A stretch of 64,000 bases of DNA from Taxillus chinensis (taxonomy: Eukaryota > Streptophyta > Magnoliopsida > Santalales > Loranthaceae): assembly GCA_023512835.1 (NCBI GenBank), contig CM042089.1, positions 26,416,440-26,480,439 on the forward strand, written 5' to 3'. The notes under the pieces were generated by a model. It worked only from the letters and a program-made list of their open reading frames with translations, made no database searches and was not told the origin of the DNA. Shown piece by piece: positions 10,664 to 25,600 of this stretch. How positions within the stretch are numbered: position 1 is the first letter of the stretch; each line of letters opens with the position of its first letter. Both the position numbers and the translations under genes were made by a program.

Positions 10664-13600
10664 CTAGGCTGGCGGTAGTGATCTCCTACAGGTGGGACAT
10701 TCCATCTTAATATCCATCCATCTTTGTAAGCAGCCCGAATGGAAAAAATGATCACATGGTGTCACCTGTACATAGTTTTTGACATTCAAGGCTCAGTTAG
10801 TTGGTCTAAAAACTTTATTTAGAAAAGAAAAAAAACCTAAGCAGTTAAACTAGAATAATTTACCATGCATTCATGAGAATGCTGCCTATGATCAATCACT
10901 GTCATACAAATGACACAGTCTGTAGAATGACAAATATCCTGATCAAACCTGCGATAATAGCTGTATTTCTTGGGTAGGACCTGCCAAGCATCATACCAGA
11001 AAACAAAATCAATCATGCAAGCCTGATAAAAACGTGACAGAAGTCATGTATTACAAACTTGATTGATTACAAACAAAAAATATTAATAATATAAAAAATA
11101 AAAACTTGTCAGGGTGATTCACAGTTCTTAGAATACTTCATTCATTAAAAATCAATCAGGCCGCCAGCCCTGCAGAAAAGAGTTCGAAGGGACAGTGTCT
11201 CTGGAATTTCTTGTTCCTTGTTTAATCTACCTTGCAGATGGGAGAATTTCAAGTATATTAACTTTCAATAGTCAAAATAGCTGTTTGCAAAATATTTCCT
11301 TCAATTCCAAGTGATATTTCCTTGAATCCAAAGTCTCTAATTACTTGTTTTGTGTCTCCTCCCTTGAAATCTTGAAAAATACAATCAAACAGTGATCAAA
11401 TCTACCCGAAAGCAATTATTCAGGATGCAGATCTTTTACCAGTGAATGGTCTCTATCAGTCGGTAAAATAAGAATAATGATGATAATAATCTAACGCCCA
11501 AATTTAATGGATGCATAAATCTTATTATTGAAAAACCAATTAATACACATACCATACAAAGTGTGTTACCATATTTGGTATTTTGTAATACGATATGTAT
11601 GGGTACTTTGAAGATATGGAATGAAATATAAAAATATTATTCAACCTTTCTCTTTACATGGTATCAGAGCCATGATACCGTGCAGTGATGCCATCCCTGC
11701 GATGCAATCCTAGTCACGGCCTTGCAACATGATCCTTGCTATGGCCCTGCCATGCGATCTCGGCTGCTGACAGCATTTCGAGATGATGCTCTTCCGACGA
11801 GACGACACAACCCAGACGAGACGTGCTTCCAACGCGACAAGACACAATGAAGTTCCAGAGCCAAACCAGACGACACAACCCATGCTCTCTCTGTGTCTGG
11901 CGACAATGCTCGGCCTTGACATTAGCGTTTGTCAAAGTCGATCGGTGATGCATTTGCATTGTCACGTGGTGACATATCGGCTTCCAACTCTGCCTTCGTT
12001 TGGTAAGGGGTTTCACGTACTAACATACTAGCTTCGTTCGGTAACAGGCTTCAACCTATATATATATATATATTATTTTGTATCTTGTTCAGCTTGTTAC
12101 GCCTGACGCTTGTGCATATGTTGTGACTATTGCTGCTGCTACGCCTATTAAGCCTGTTATCGCGATATGGTTTAGATTGTTTTGGATTGATGCATTTGGT
12201 CACTATTGCTGGGTAATTATGTGATCCAGTATTAGTGGTTGATACGGTGCTGTATTTCTCCGCACGATTCATACATATCTACATGCCCTATGGGCTAACT
12301 ATGACTGTTGTTGGTTGACTGATGCTTAATTGGATGATTGCTTCCCGTGACTAACTATTGCTGTTGATGCATAATTGATTGGTGCTCTCTGTGAGACGGT
12401 TGCTGCTGATATATGAATATGAATCTGTGATTGATTGGTTGGTTATGGAACTGATGACTGGTTGGTGAGTGAAGTGATGACAACTATAATATACATATTC
12501 TTGCCTTAGTCCTTTGTATCTAGTTGGTCTGTTTTGTGTCTGTATTGTATTATGATGGCATACACAACATATGCTGGCATTACTGACTATCTCGAATCAA
12601 TTATTTTATCCCGTGCTGATTATGAGTTCTTGATTGGTTCTGCCTAGATGACTACAACTTTAACACATACTTCTACATTGGCATTGCAACCATCATGTAG
12701 TCCTTGTTTGCTTACTTCCAAGCCTAATGCCTGAGTCATAGATTCTAGTGCGACTCATCACATAACTGATAATTCTAAGCTCTTATCATCTTTTTAATCA
12801 ATGGCTCCCACATCATCTCATCCCGTTATCTTTGCTGATGGTTCTCAAACCTCAATTACTGAAACGGGGACTACACACTTAAGCCCATCTCTTTCTCTTT
12901 CAACCGTGTTGCATTTACCTCAATCACCATAACTTATTATCCGTTAGCTCCTTGGCTAGTTCTCAATTGTTCTATAACCTTTTCATCTTCTAGTTATATT
13001 TTTCAGGATCTGAAGACGGGACAAACGATTGGTGGGAGAACTGAAGTTAATGGTCTCTATTACTTTGGTCACACTTCATTCTGATTCTGTTGCCACTATG
13101 GTTGCCCATCATTCCTATGATCATTTTTTATTGCTCTATCGCTTAGGACATCCTTCTCTCAGTAAGCTTCGATCTATGTTACCCTCCGCTACTTCTATTA
13201 AGTCTTTTCCATGTGAAACTTGTAAGTTAGGTAAATACAATCGTATTTCCTTTCCTTCCCGTCAAATAAATTGAGTAATTAAACCCTTTGAGTTAGTTCA
13301 CTCTGATGTATGGGATCCCTTTCCTATAACAACTTTTTTTGGTTTCAAGTATTTTGTCACATTCGTAGATAATTATTCTTGCATGACTTAATTATTTTTA
13401 ATAAAAAACCAGACTAAAGATTTCTCTTGTTTTCAACAATTCTATCATGAAATTGAAAATCAGTTTCAAATCTATATTAAATACTTGCGATCTGATAATG
13501 CCAAGGAATATCTGAGTACCTTTTTTGGGTTTCAGCCTTTTCTTGTCTCTCATGGTATTGTACATCAAACTTCTTGTTCCTATACTCCTCAATAAAATGA

Positions 13601-16600
13601 AATTGCTAACCGAAAAAATCGTCATTTATTTGATATATCCCGGTGTTTGCTTTTACATATGCAACTTCCTAAATCTTTGTGGGGTTTTGCAGTTCTTACA
13701 ACTAATTATTTGATTAATCGTATTCCCTACTATGTTCTTTTTCCTTATGTTCCTCCACGGACGCATTCCCTACTCTGTTCTTTTTCCTTATGTTCCTCCA
13801 CGGACGCATTACCTACTCTGTTCTTTTTCCTAATGTTCCTCTTTTTTCTCTTTCACTTTGTGTCTTTGGTTGTGTTTGTTTTGTGCAATGCCTCGGACAT
13901 GGTCGTGATAAGTTGGACTCCCGTTCTATTAAGTGTGTTTTTGTTGGTTATTCTCGCACTCCGAAAGAATATTAGTGTTATGATCCCTCAACTGGTTGCA
14001 TCTATATCTCTATTGATGTCACTTTTCATGAGGATGAATCCTACTATGCCATACCCAATCTACTCCTCCGGTTATTCCGTCCCCCATTCCTCCAGTTGTC
14101 TCCTCTCCTGAGTTGGATTCGTTCGATATGAATCTCTATTGATGTCACTTTTCATGAGGATGAATCCTATTATGCCATACCCAATCTACTCCTCCGGTTA
14201 TTACGTCCCCCATTCCTCCAGTTGTCTCCTCTCCTGAGTCGGATTCGTTTGATATGAATCTCTCACCTTGTGATCGATTCACTGGCCACACATATCATCT
14301 CCGACTACAAGTTCCTAATGTTCCTCCCACAACAATCAGTGCCTCGTCTTCCGATCCACTCTGGCTAATGACCTTCCTATTGCGTAACGTAAATGTATTC
14401 GTTCTTGTGTTCGTCGCCCTCTTGATCGTTTTGTTTCTCATACTGGTAGAGTTCGCTCTTGGTATCCTATGTCTCTCTTTGTATCCACCGCCAAGTTATC
14501 ACCTTGTTTCTCTAGCTTTTGTTTCCTCTATTTCATCTTTGGTTGTGCTTCGCAGTGTTGCTGAAGCTCTTGCTTATCTTAGGCGGCGCCAAGCCACGAA
14601 CGATGAGATGCAGACTCTTTGTACTAATGCCACTTGGGATCTCACCCAGTTACCCGTTAATAAACATGTTGTTGGGTGCCGATGGATTTTTTCACTCTAA
14701 AGGTCCTTCCTGATGGTTCCCTTGAAAGATTAAAGGCTCACCTGGTAGCTAAGGGATACACACAAGTCAGTGGTGTTGACTGTGATGATACTTTTTCTCT
14801 TGTTTCCAAAATTCTGTCCGTTTGGGTGTTTCTTTCCTTAGCTGGACTCTCCATCAACTTGATGTCAAAAATGTCTTTCTCCACGGTGACCTTGCTGAGG
14901 AGGTTTATATAAAGCAACCACTTAGTTTTGTTGCTCAGGGGGAGAATTTGGTATGTTGTCTTCGAAAGGCTCTTTATGGGTTGAAACAATCTCCACAGGC
15001 CTGGTTTGGCCGATTCAATACGGCTCTTGTTCGCTTTGGTCTTCGGTAATGTGAAGTTGATCATTCTGTGTTTAGCTCCTCTTCTACTGTCAGTTGTGTT
15101 CTTTTAGTTGTATATGTTGATGATATTATTATTATGAGTAGTGACAAGGAAGGCATTCAACGTTTGAAACATTTTCTCCAGATTGAGTTTTGCATCAAGA
15201 ATTTCGGTCATTTGCGCTATTTCTTGGAAATAAAAGTGGCCTACTCTAGTTCCTCTATCTTTTTGTCGCAATAAAAGCATATGATGGATATACTTGATAA
15301 GGTTGGGTATTTAGGAGTCAAACCTGTTACTTCTCTTATGGATTCCAATGTCCAGTTGGACTCAGAATATAGTGATTTATTACATAATCATGCTCAATAT
15401 CAAAGATTAGTTGGTAAGTTCAACTATTTGATAGTTACTAAACCCGATATTTCCTTTGCCATAAGCAGCATAAGCCAATTTATGATTGCTCCTCGCACTA
15501 CCCATTGGACTACAGCATTACAGATTATCAAGTACTTTGGAGCACCAAGATGAGGCTTGTTGTTTACCAAGTACGATAATTTCGATATTCATGATTATTT
15601 TGATGCTGATTGGGCAAAATGTCCGATTGATAGAAGATCTATTACTGGTTACTGTATATTTCTTGGTGGAAATCTTGCCGCATGGAACATGTAGCAGAAT
15701 TTTGGTAAGAAACAACATATGGTATCAAGATCTAGTGTAGAAGCTGAATACAGAGCAATGGCACATAAAGGAGGTGAACTAACATGGTGAAATTGACTTA
15801 CCCTCTTCACGCGACTCAGTGTTGCATTGTGATAGTTAGTCTACTATTTACATTGCTTCTAATCCGGTATTTCATGAACGGACAAAGCATATTGAAATTG
15901 ATTGTCATTTTGTACGTGAGAAGATACAGAATAATGAAATTGAACTAACAAACATCCGAACTGATTATCAGCTTGCCGATCTCTTTACTGAGTCTTTAGG
16001 GGGTACCCGTGTACATCAACTTTGTAACAAGTTGAGACTATTTAACATATATGCTCCACTTGAGAGGGAGTATCGAAAAACCAATTAATACATATATCCT
16101 ATAGAATGTGTTACCATATTTGGTATTTTGTAATACGATATGTATGGGTCCTTTGACAACATGGAATGAAATAGAAAAATATTATTCAACCTCTCTCTTT
16201 GCACTTATCAAGTAAAAAACCCTTAGTAGCACATGCTGCACATCAGCTGACAGCTATGCAAAATACAAAAATATAAAAAATGAAGGGCAAGTGTATGTCC
16301 TATATATTTTTCTGAATAAGTTTACAAAGACTACCATATTTTAAATATCAAAATACAACTTCAGTTCTGGAACACTGGAAATTACTGGAAAATTTTTTGG
16401 CTTCTTTTTAAAAATATTATATTATATTATATTATATTATATTTACTGTTAAATCACCAACACACCGAAAATGAATACAGACTAAGCAGGTTTAATTCAA
16501 ATAGCATGAAACTGCCCGACTATAACTCAACGATTTTTAATATAGATTTCAAATTGTCGTGCTGGAACCATCATATATGTATGCACTTAAAATCAAAGCT

Positions 16601-19600
16601 ATTGTAAAAATAAATAGCACACCTGACGAGGAATGAAACATCTAGATCCAAAATAGTGTTGAAGAAGAAGAACTGATGCCTGGAGTCCCATGAATGCAGC
16701 CAAACAAGCACACCAATCTTTGTCTGGCTCGATGCGCATAAAATTCTTTTCACAGCCAAAAATGTACAATGGAATTGCTAGCCGGGTTACAGTCATCCCT
16801 AAGATATAATGAGGATGCAATGGTTTTCTTGAATCACGAACCACATTACTGATTATTTGAGGTATCCAAAAGGAATACATAAGGAGAAGAATAGGCCGAA
16901 TAAATCTATGAAACTCATACATGATCAGAATGCCTCCTAAAAGGATCCCATCTGCGCATTGTTGCATCAATTTTGTAAATTAGATCTTCTATCCCTCAGT
17001 CATGATCACCATCAAAAAGCCAAACTAATATAATTTAACAATTTTAGAAAGCAGATAAGTTGGATCAGTCTGGAAAAAATATTTATTCAAAATGAACTCT
17101 TGAAAATCAAGTGATGGAACCAAAAGTTAAAAGGATACCAATGATGCAGTATTAAAAAAATCCATATTAATTGAGTCTCTTAATTACTGTATTAAAAAAA
17201 CAGAGATATTATGGGAAGCTAGTTTAGGGATGAATTTGTATTTTCTTTTCTCATTCCAAAACAAGGGTTTATCCTAATACATTAGTGAATTCAAAATTGT
17301 TACTTATAGTAGAGGATATACTCACAGAATCGGCTATAAAGAACTGAAAGTTCACGCCTCATTGTCTCCCAACCTTCTCCACTGTTCATGGGACGACTGG
17401 CCTTCCATATAGCAAGAAGATATCTCATCTCAAAGATTGAGAAAACTACGAACTTGAAAAATGCGGCAGTTGCAAAAGCATTAAATAATGATTCTGTAAC
17501 AACAAAGATAAAAGTAATTAATCTCTATTAAAAAATATTGAAAAACAAACACAAAACCGTAAAAAGATATTTGTATTGAATAATTACAAAGCGTTTCAAT
17601 TAGAAGAACTGTGGACAGCCAAAAAAATTAAAAAGAAAAAACAAAAAGAAATATATAGAGAATTAGAGGTATATTGCAAGCTAAAATAGCTTACACACAT
17701 CATAAGCCAATCTCAAGCCACAACATAGGGATATCAGGTCATGGGAATTCTAGAGTAACAATTAAACTTTTTAAGCAATGCAATTATGAGTGACAACAGA
17801 CAGAACTAGAAAACCAACATTGTTTTGTCTAGTGAAAGAACGATTCCACAGCATTTCATAACCCTCTACGTCACACAAATGATACTTGTCCACTCCCTTG
17901 TACAATTGCATAAGAGAGTGATCTGGTGTGCTATGGAGGGAAAAAATTAACCATACTATAGTGAAACAGGTAGTGCAATTGTTTAGATTGGAGTAAGTTG
18001 AGATTTGAAACTGGTACCCCTCCGATTAATGTTTGATTTTACTTATCAATGGACCATATAAAATTTCAAAATAAGACTTTTTTATAGCACTCAGTCTTTG
18101 TCACTGCTAATAACCAACCCTGAACTTCTGCATGTAAAATTTTTATTAATAACCCCCAGCGACTACAAGTAAATACAGAGTCACATTCATAGGCAAACAA
18201 GGAGTAATGAATATGCTTGAAGTACCAGCACATTTATCATGCTTGCAATTTTAACTTTTGATTACCCCATAAACTTACCAAAGTAATGCAAATGAGCCAC
18301 TCAGTACTAATTATTTGGAACACTTACCAACTAGTATTCCTGCAGTCAGATGCAAAAGACAAAGGTAAGCATCCATTATAGCCTGTTGCCCAATCATTAA
18401 AATTGAAACCTTGGCAGCCCCCTGTTTGAAGCGGATCAGAACAAGCTTTAGTTTAGACTAGAAATTCATGCCATTATGATAATAAAGACCTTATATGTTA
18501 TAAAGGCTTCACGGAACAAATGTACTTCACAAATTGAGAATATTATTTAGACAGTTACTGCACATTGGAAACTTACCGACTGAGTGTTGCTATGTTCCAT
18601 TTGTCGAATCAAAAGAAGAACTTGAAGGAAAGATATCTGATTAGTGGGACACTAAGGAATCCACTCAAAAGCGGTGTAGATAACAATCTGATATGTGGCC
18701 CTCTAAACCATGGATGAGTCAGCCATGCATCACATATCAAAGGAAGATGAAGTTTATTAATTAAGTATTATTTTATTTCCTTTCACTGTGTCCTTATCCA
18801 GTCTGTTAAGTCTGAGTGTGTTCCTTAGGGTAATAATGATCTAGTAGTTTAGTGGTTTTCTAGGTTATTTATTGACATGTAAAGTGATTTGTAAGGATGT
18901 CTTTATATGAATGAAACCTAAGAGTCTGTAAAAGTGTTTCCTGCATCTTTTTCTTTGGCTGGATTCTGACTTATTATTTTATCATTTATCATTTTAGTAT
19001 CAGAGCCATTTCTTCTAAATGGTGAAAACATGAACTTATCCAACTGTCAAAACCATCTAATGCCCCTCCTAATCCCAACCAAACTAATACTATCCCTTCA
19101 AACACATCCCTCCAATTTGGACCATCAAATATCATTCATTGCCTCATGCCCATCAAAGTTGCTTCTCGAAATCCCAAACTATCACACGTCATGCATCTCC
19201 TGATGGAGCTCGTGTCACAAAGATGAAAGAATAGAAGCCTCCATTTCCCTCCTAGCAATCAGAACCTCCAACCATGGGGGGATGATTACGAATGCGACAT
19301 TGGTAACAACTAGCTGCTACAATGGAGAGCACAAGCGAAGATTTCGTTCCATAAATTTGAAGATCTAACGATTAATTTGACATCGCCGTAAAATTTTACA
19401 AGTATAATACATAATATATAAATATTCAATCAACGGTCAATTTTTAAAATAAATATTGATAAAATTCAAAATAAGCCAAATCATTACGGTAATAAGTTAA
19501 CCTTGCTTACCATCAAATTCAGACTAATTGCCAACACGACTCATCAAACAAAAATATATGCATATATAATATGTTTGTATTTTATTTTATCTTGCATTTG

Positions 19601-22600
19601 ATTTATTATATTTATTTTGTTTGTTAAAAACCAATTTTTTTGTTTAATCTTTTAAAAAATAATAGGGAAAAAAGAATCAATTTTTTTTTAAGATTTCATT
19701 TGATATTTTTTAATGGCATTATTAGTTTAAAGCTAATAATTTATTTATTTTAATGTCATAATAGTGCGTTATTGCTTTTTTTTTAAATATTATCTTATCA
19801 TTCTAAATCATTTATTTGGCTTGTTAAATTGTTCTAATGTGATTGTTCATTTTTTCTAAATTTTTTATGATTTGTTGAAAAAATATATATTTAATGCCTA
19901 AAGTTGTATCTTGCCCGAAACATGATGAGTTGTCCGTAACCGCAATGTCTGCAACCATACCACAGCGCCGGCTGTGACTATGACTTCAAACCATGCTCTT
20001 GCTAGGCGTGCCAACCAAAAAATCTTATCATTATTTCAACCCCTACAAGATCCCGCGCCATATTGAACCAGTAGCATATAAATTAGAACTTCCTACAGTT
20101 TCTAAGATTTATCTGGTCTTTCGTGTCTTTCCACTAAGTTTGTGGCTGTTTTGAATAACCCTCCAATTAATGAAGCATTTGAATTCATTGTACAACCTAA
20201 GACAATCTTATCCCACCATTGGAGGAAATTTGGTGATTCTTAAGTGCTAGAAATTTTGGTTAATTACCTATAAAAAAAAAAAAAATTATGGTTTATTGGG
20301 TGGCTCGTGCTGCTAAAGAAACTAGGAGGGAGGAATATGATTTGATCAAATAACAATTTCCAACATTCCGACTTGCAGACAAGTTGTTTTTTTCAAAGGG
20401 GTGCAATGATATGTGGCCCTCTAAACCATGATGAGTCAATGCATCACATATTAGAGGAAAAGAAAGTTTATTAATTAAGCATTATTTTATTTCCTTTCAC
20501 AGTGTCCTTATCCAGTCTGTTAAGTTTGGGTCTATTCCTTCATTCTAGGGCCACTTCTTCCATTAGTGTGTAGTGGAATTAGTGGGGTAGCATTAAAAGT
20601 AGTGGAGAATAATAATGGTCTGGCGGCATATAAAGTAATTTGTAAGCATGTCTTTATAAATGAAATATAAGAGCCGAGAGTTTCCTACATCTTTTCCTGT
20701 CATGAGCGTTTCCTATCACAATTTAATAAAGCAATATGATATAGCTATTAGTAAAGGATACAAAGGTCACCATCAAGGTATAATTCACAGCTTTGTTGTA
20801 GTAAACCTCAATGTTGATGGAAGTTGCATTTAATAGCAAAGGGGAGAAGCAATCTCCATCATCATCCACAGAAGGGCTCTCCATTAATCCTTCAATATGG
20901 TAATGATCATGATCTCCATCTACGAGCAGATAATTGAACTAGGCAACTCAAAATAAATTAAGAATATCATAAAAAAGCTGCTGCTGCTGCAGTTAAACAA
21001 ACACACAATTGGATTCATCATTGAGTTTGGCAGTCATATCAGAAGAATTTTTTTGGTCACCAAACAGGATCATCTATTCTTTGCCCAAAAAAATCTTACC
21101 ACAGCCGCAGCAAGCAATGCCCTGACTACGCCTAACATCAAGAGGAGGAGGTGGAGGGCAATGAACCACTAGAAATCAACGATAAAGAAGGATTACCCAG
21201 AAGATGCCGGCCACCCCCTTCCACACACACACTCCAATATTTTTTAAAAAAGCACACAGGAAGGCCCCTGGATCATAAAGATAAGCACCGGAGAAAGGGT
21301 GGCACGAAAAACAATGAGTCAACCATAAAATATCTTGCACAGTTACATAATGTTTGGTCATGTTCATATACTGTATTACGGTTACATAATATTTAAAAAA
21401 AATCACACAGGAAGGCCCCTTAAACTCTCTCTCTCCCCCCCAAAACTAATTAATTGGAGTTGCTTCTCTTGGGCATAAAGCTGATTATTCTGTAATGCAT
21501 TATTTCAAAATGGTATGAATCTAAATATTATTTCACACAAACCAAGGAAATACAAAGAATTTGTTAACACAAAAAATAAATAAAGAATTCAGAGATGAGA
21601 AGTCACTTACCAGTTTGAGTAGATGAGACACTCGAAATCTGTGCCGCAATTTCAATATTACAACGTTTCTCTATTTCATATATTGGTGCTGCAAGAAGGA
21701 TAAAAATCACTACCAAGTAATAGCAAAGTTACTGTCAGGTTAAGGAAGGAAATTTTTACATTGTTTTCTTCTTTGTGTTTTATCTCGGGTAGACTCTTGA
21801 AACACCTGGGATGAGAAAACTCCAAGCTGTTCATAAATATAAAAAATCTAGTAAGTAAAAGAAGAATACGAACTCCTTATCAAAACTGATACTTCACAAA
21901 TGATTCGGTAATCCATCTCTTCCATCCTCAAATGAAATTAGACTGTATGGTCTATCGATAAGTCCACTGCTTAGGATTGCAAGGCCTGGCTGCAATTATA
22001 TCTGAATATATTTCATATATTCATTAGATGGTGTGAGGCATGCATCTATAATGTATTACATTAATGTGAAAGGACTAAACTATTCTTGCTCTCCAACACT
22101 TCCCCTCAAGTTGAAGCGTATATGTCAAATAGCCTCAATTTGTTACAAAGACAAATTATATGATTATCCCTTAAAGATTTAATAAAGATATCAGCAAGTT
22201 TGTTTTTTGTTTGGATGTGTACAAGCTCAATTGCTTTACTCTACACCTTTTCACGTATAAAATAACAGTCAACTTCAATATGCTTCATTTTTTCATGAAA
22301 CATTGGATTAGAAGTAATGGAAATATCAGATTGACTATTACAATGCAACACGGAGGGATATTGAGAAGGTAAGCCAATTTCTGCCAGCAATATTTCCAAT
22401 CACGTCAATTCACTTGCTACATGCACCATAACCCTATACTTAGCTTCAGTACTAGACCTAACACCACATGTTTTTTACCCTTCCATGCTACTAAATTTCC
22501 ACCAAAAAATACACATTAACCGGTAATAGACCTCTGATTCATTAGACATCCTGTTCAATTAGCATCGAAATAACCTTATATGTTAAGATTACCCTGATTG

Positions 22601-25600
22601 GTAAATATGAGACTGCATCCAGGTATGCCCTTCAAGTATCTTACAATCCGTAATGCTGCATTCCAGTAGGTAATATGATGAGTACTCATAAACTGACTTA
22701 CTGTGTTCACTGCAAAGGAAATATTTGGTTGGTAATACTCAAATAATTCGGCTTTTCAACTAGCCTTCGATATTGAGCAGGATTTTAAAGTAAGTCATCA
22801 TGTTCGGAATCCAATCTGACATTCAAATCCATAGGAGAATCAACAGGTTTTACTTTTAAGTACCCAATCTCATCAAGTATATCAAGAACATATTTTCGTT
22901 ATGACAAAGAGATTGACCATCCAAAATAGGCCATTTCGATGCTCAAGAAATAGCGTAAGCGGCCGAGGTCCTTGGTGCAAAACTCAAATTACAGAAAATG
23001 CTTCAACCGCTAAATGTTTGTCTTGTCACTATAGTAATAATAATATCATTAACATAGACAACTAAAAGGATACAACCTGCAAAAGAGAAAGAGCTAAATA
23101 CAGAATAATCAATACCACATTGGAGGAGGCCAAAGCGAAGGAGAGCATCGCTAAACTTGCCAAACCAAGCCCTATGGGACTGTTTCAACCCATAGAGAGT
23201 TTTACAAAGACGACATACAAGATTCTCAACCTAAGCAACAAAACTAAGTGGTTGCTCCATATAAATCTCTTCAACAAGATAACCATGTAAAAAGACATTC
23301 TTGACATCAAGTTGGTGAAGGGTCAAACCATAATGAATAGCTAAGGAAATAAATACCCAAAGGAAATTTGTGCAACAGGAGAAAATATATCATCAAAATC
23401 AACACCATAAGTTTGAGTGTAGCCCTTAACCACCAGACAAGCCTTCAATCGTTCAAGGGAACCATTAAGATAGACTTTGATAGTGAAGACCCATTGGTAC
23501 CCAACAATATGTTTATTAGTGGGTAACCGGATGAGATCCCATGTGTCATTAGTATGAAGAGTCTGCATCTCATAGTTCATGGTCTGACACCACTTAGGAT
23601 AAACAAGAGCTTTAGCAACACTGCGATGCACAACTAGAGACAAAACAGAGGAAACAAAAGCAAATAAACAAGATAATAACTTGGTAGTGGATACAAAGTT
23701 AGATATAGAATACTAAGAGCGAACAAGACAAGTATAAGAAACAAAACGATCAAGAGGGTGACCAACACAAGATTGAGTACCTTTATGTTGAGCAATAAGA
23801 AGGTCATAGTCCAGAGTTGGATTGGAAGACGAAGCATCGATTGATGTGGGAAGAACTTCAGGAGCTTGAAGTCGGCGATGATATGTGTGGCCAGTGAATT
23901 AGTCAAAAAAAATGAGAAACCTGGATCAGTCAAAGATGACTCAAGAGAGGAAACAACTAAAGGAACGAGAAACGGAATAATGAGAGGAGCAGGTTGACTA
24001 TGTGAGAAAGAAGCATAATAGGATTCATTCTCATGAAAAATTATATCATTGGAGATATAAACGCGACCAAGGGATCGTAACACTAATATCCTTTCTGAGT
24101 GTGAAAATAGCCAATAAAAACACACTTAACAAAACGGAAATCCAACTTATCACAACTAAGTCTAAGGCATTGCACAAAAAAACAAGACCAAAAACACGAA
24201 ATAAAAAAGAGAAAAGAAAAACATCAGGATAGAAAATGGAGTAGAAAATACATCCACATAAAACAAAAGAGAGAATACGGTTAATCAAATAATAAGCTCT
24301 AAAAATGGCAAAACCCCACAAAGATTTAGAAAGTTGCATATGCAAAAGCAAATATCGGGCAACATCAAGTAAATGGCGATTCTTCCGTTCGGCAACTTTA
24401 TTTTGTTGAAGAGTATAGGAACACAAAGTTTGATGTAAAATACCATGAGAGAAAAGAAAGGACTAAAACACAAAAGAGGTACTTAGTTACTCCTTGGCAT
24501 TATCAGATCGCAAGTATTTAATAGAGACCTGAAACTGATTTTGAATTTCATAATAAAATTGTTAAAAATAAGAGAAAACTTTAGTTCGATTTTTCGTTAC
24601 ATATAACCATAATTATCCTTGAATGTGACAAAATACTTAAAACTGAAAAAAATTGATACAGGAAAGAGACCTTATACATTAGAGTGAACTAATTCAAATA
24701 GTTTAGACATCCGATTTATTTCATGTGAAGGAAACGAGACGCAATGGTGTTTACCTAACTCACAAGTTTCACATGAAAAAGACTCAATAGACATAATAGA
24801 GGGAGACATAGATTCAAGCTTACAGAGCGAAGAATGTCCTAAGCAACAATGCAACCGAAAGTGATCAGAGGAACAACAGACAACCAAAGTGGCAACAGAA
24901 TAAATAGTACTATCAAAGTAATAAAAACCATCAGCTTAAGTTCCCCCACAAATTATCCGTCTAGTCTTTAGATCCTTAAAAATACAATCAAATGATGAAA
25001 AGGTTATAAAACAATTAAGAGACTTAGTTAAGGAGCTAACAGATAATAAATTGTATGATGAGTGAGATAAATGCAGAACAGTTGGAAGGAAAATAGATGA
25101 GCTTAAGTGCATTGTCCCTCTCTAAAGATAGGTTTGAGACCCATCAGCAACGATAACGGGATGATATAATGTGGGAGCCATAAATTGAAAAGATAATAGA
25201 AGCTTAAAATTACCAGTTATGTGATGAGTGTCTTCAAAGTCAGGTATCATGCTTGGAAATAAGCAAACAAGAAGGACTACATGATGGTTAAAATGCCAAC
25301 ATAGTAGTATGTGCCAAAGACGTAGCCATCTAGGCAGAACCAACCAAGGACTCATAATCAACACGGGATAAGGTAACTGGTCCAAGGGAACTAGATATGG
25401 ACATAATAGAGCTCTCCAAAGCAATGAGTGATTCATCAACACCAGCATATGCTACATGAGCCATCATAGTGCAGTGTAGCAAAATAAGTCAGATATCCAC
25501 CTCCACAAACAAAGGACTAAGGCAAGAATATATATATATATATATATATATGTTATAGTCACTAGTTCAATCACACAAAATCAAAGGATATCTACCAAAT

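Larger units (their letters stand above)
11526..16203 (+). mobile_element. Copia retrotransposon (copia-1) in FLY1 intron 12
   Basis: Two 133-bp LTRs (11526-11658, 16071-16203) are flanked by the duplication CTTAT (11521-11525 and 16204-16208). The primer-binding site TGGTATCAGAGCC (11659-11671) follows the 5' LTR at once. The polypurine tract TTGAGAGGGAG precedes the 3' LTR. It lies antisense to FLY1. The LTRs differ at roughly a tenth of positions, so the insertion is old. Gag is missing: the leader (11672-12650) passes straight into the protease region. Pol is full of stops. Confidence 0.92.
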
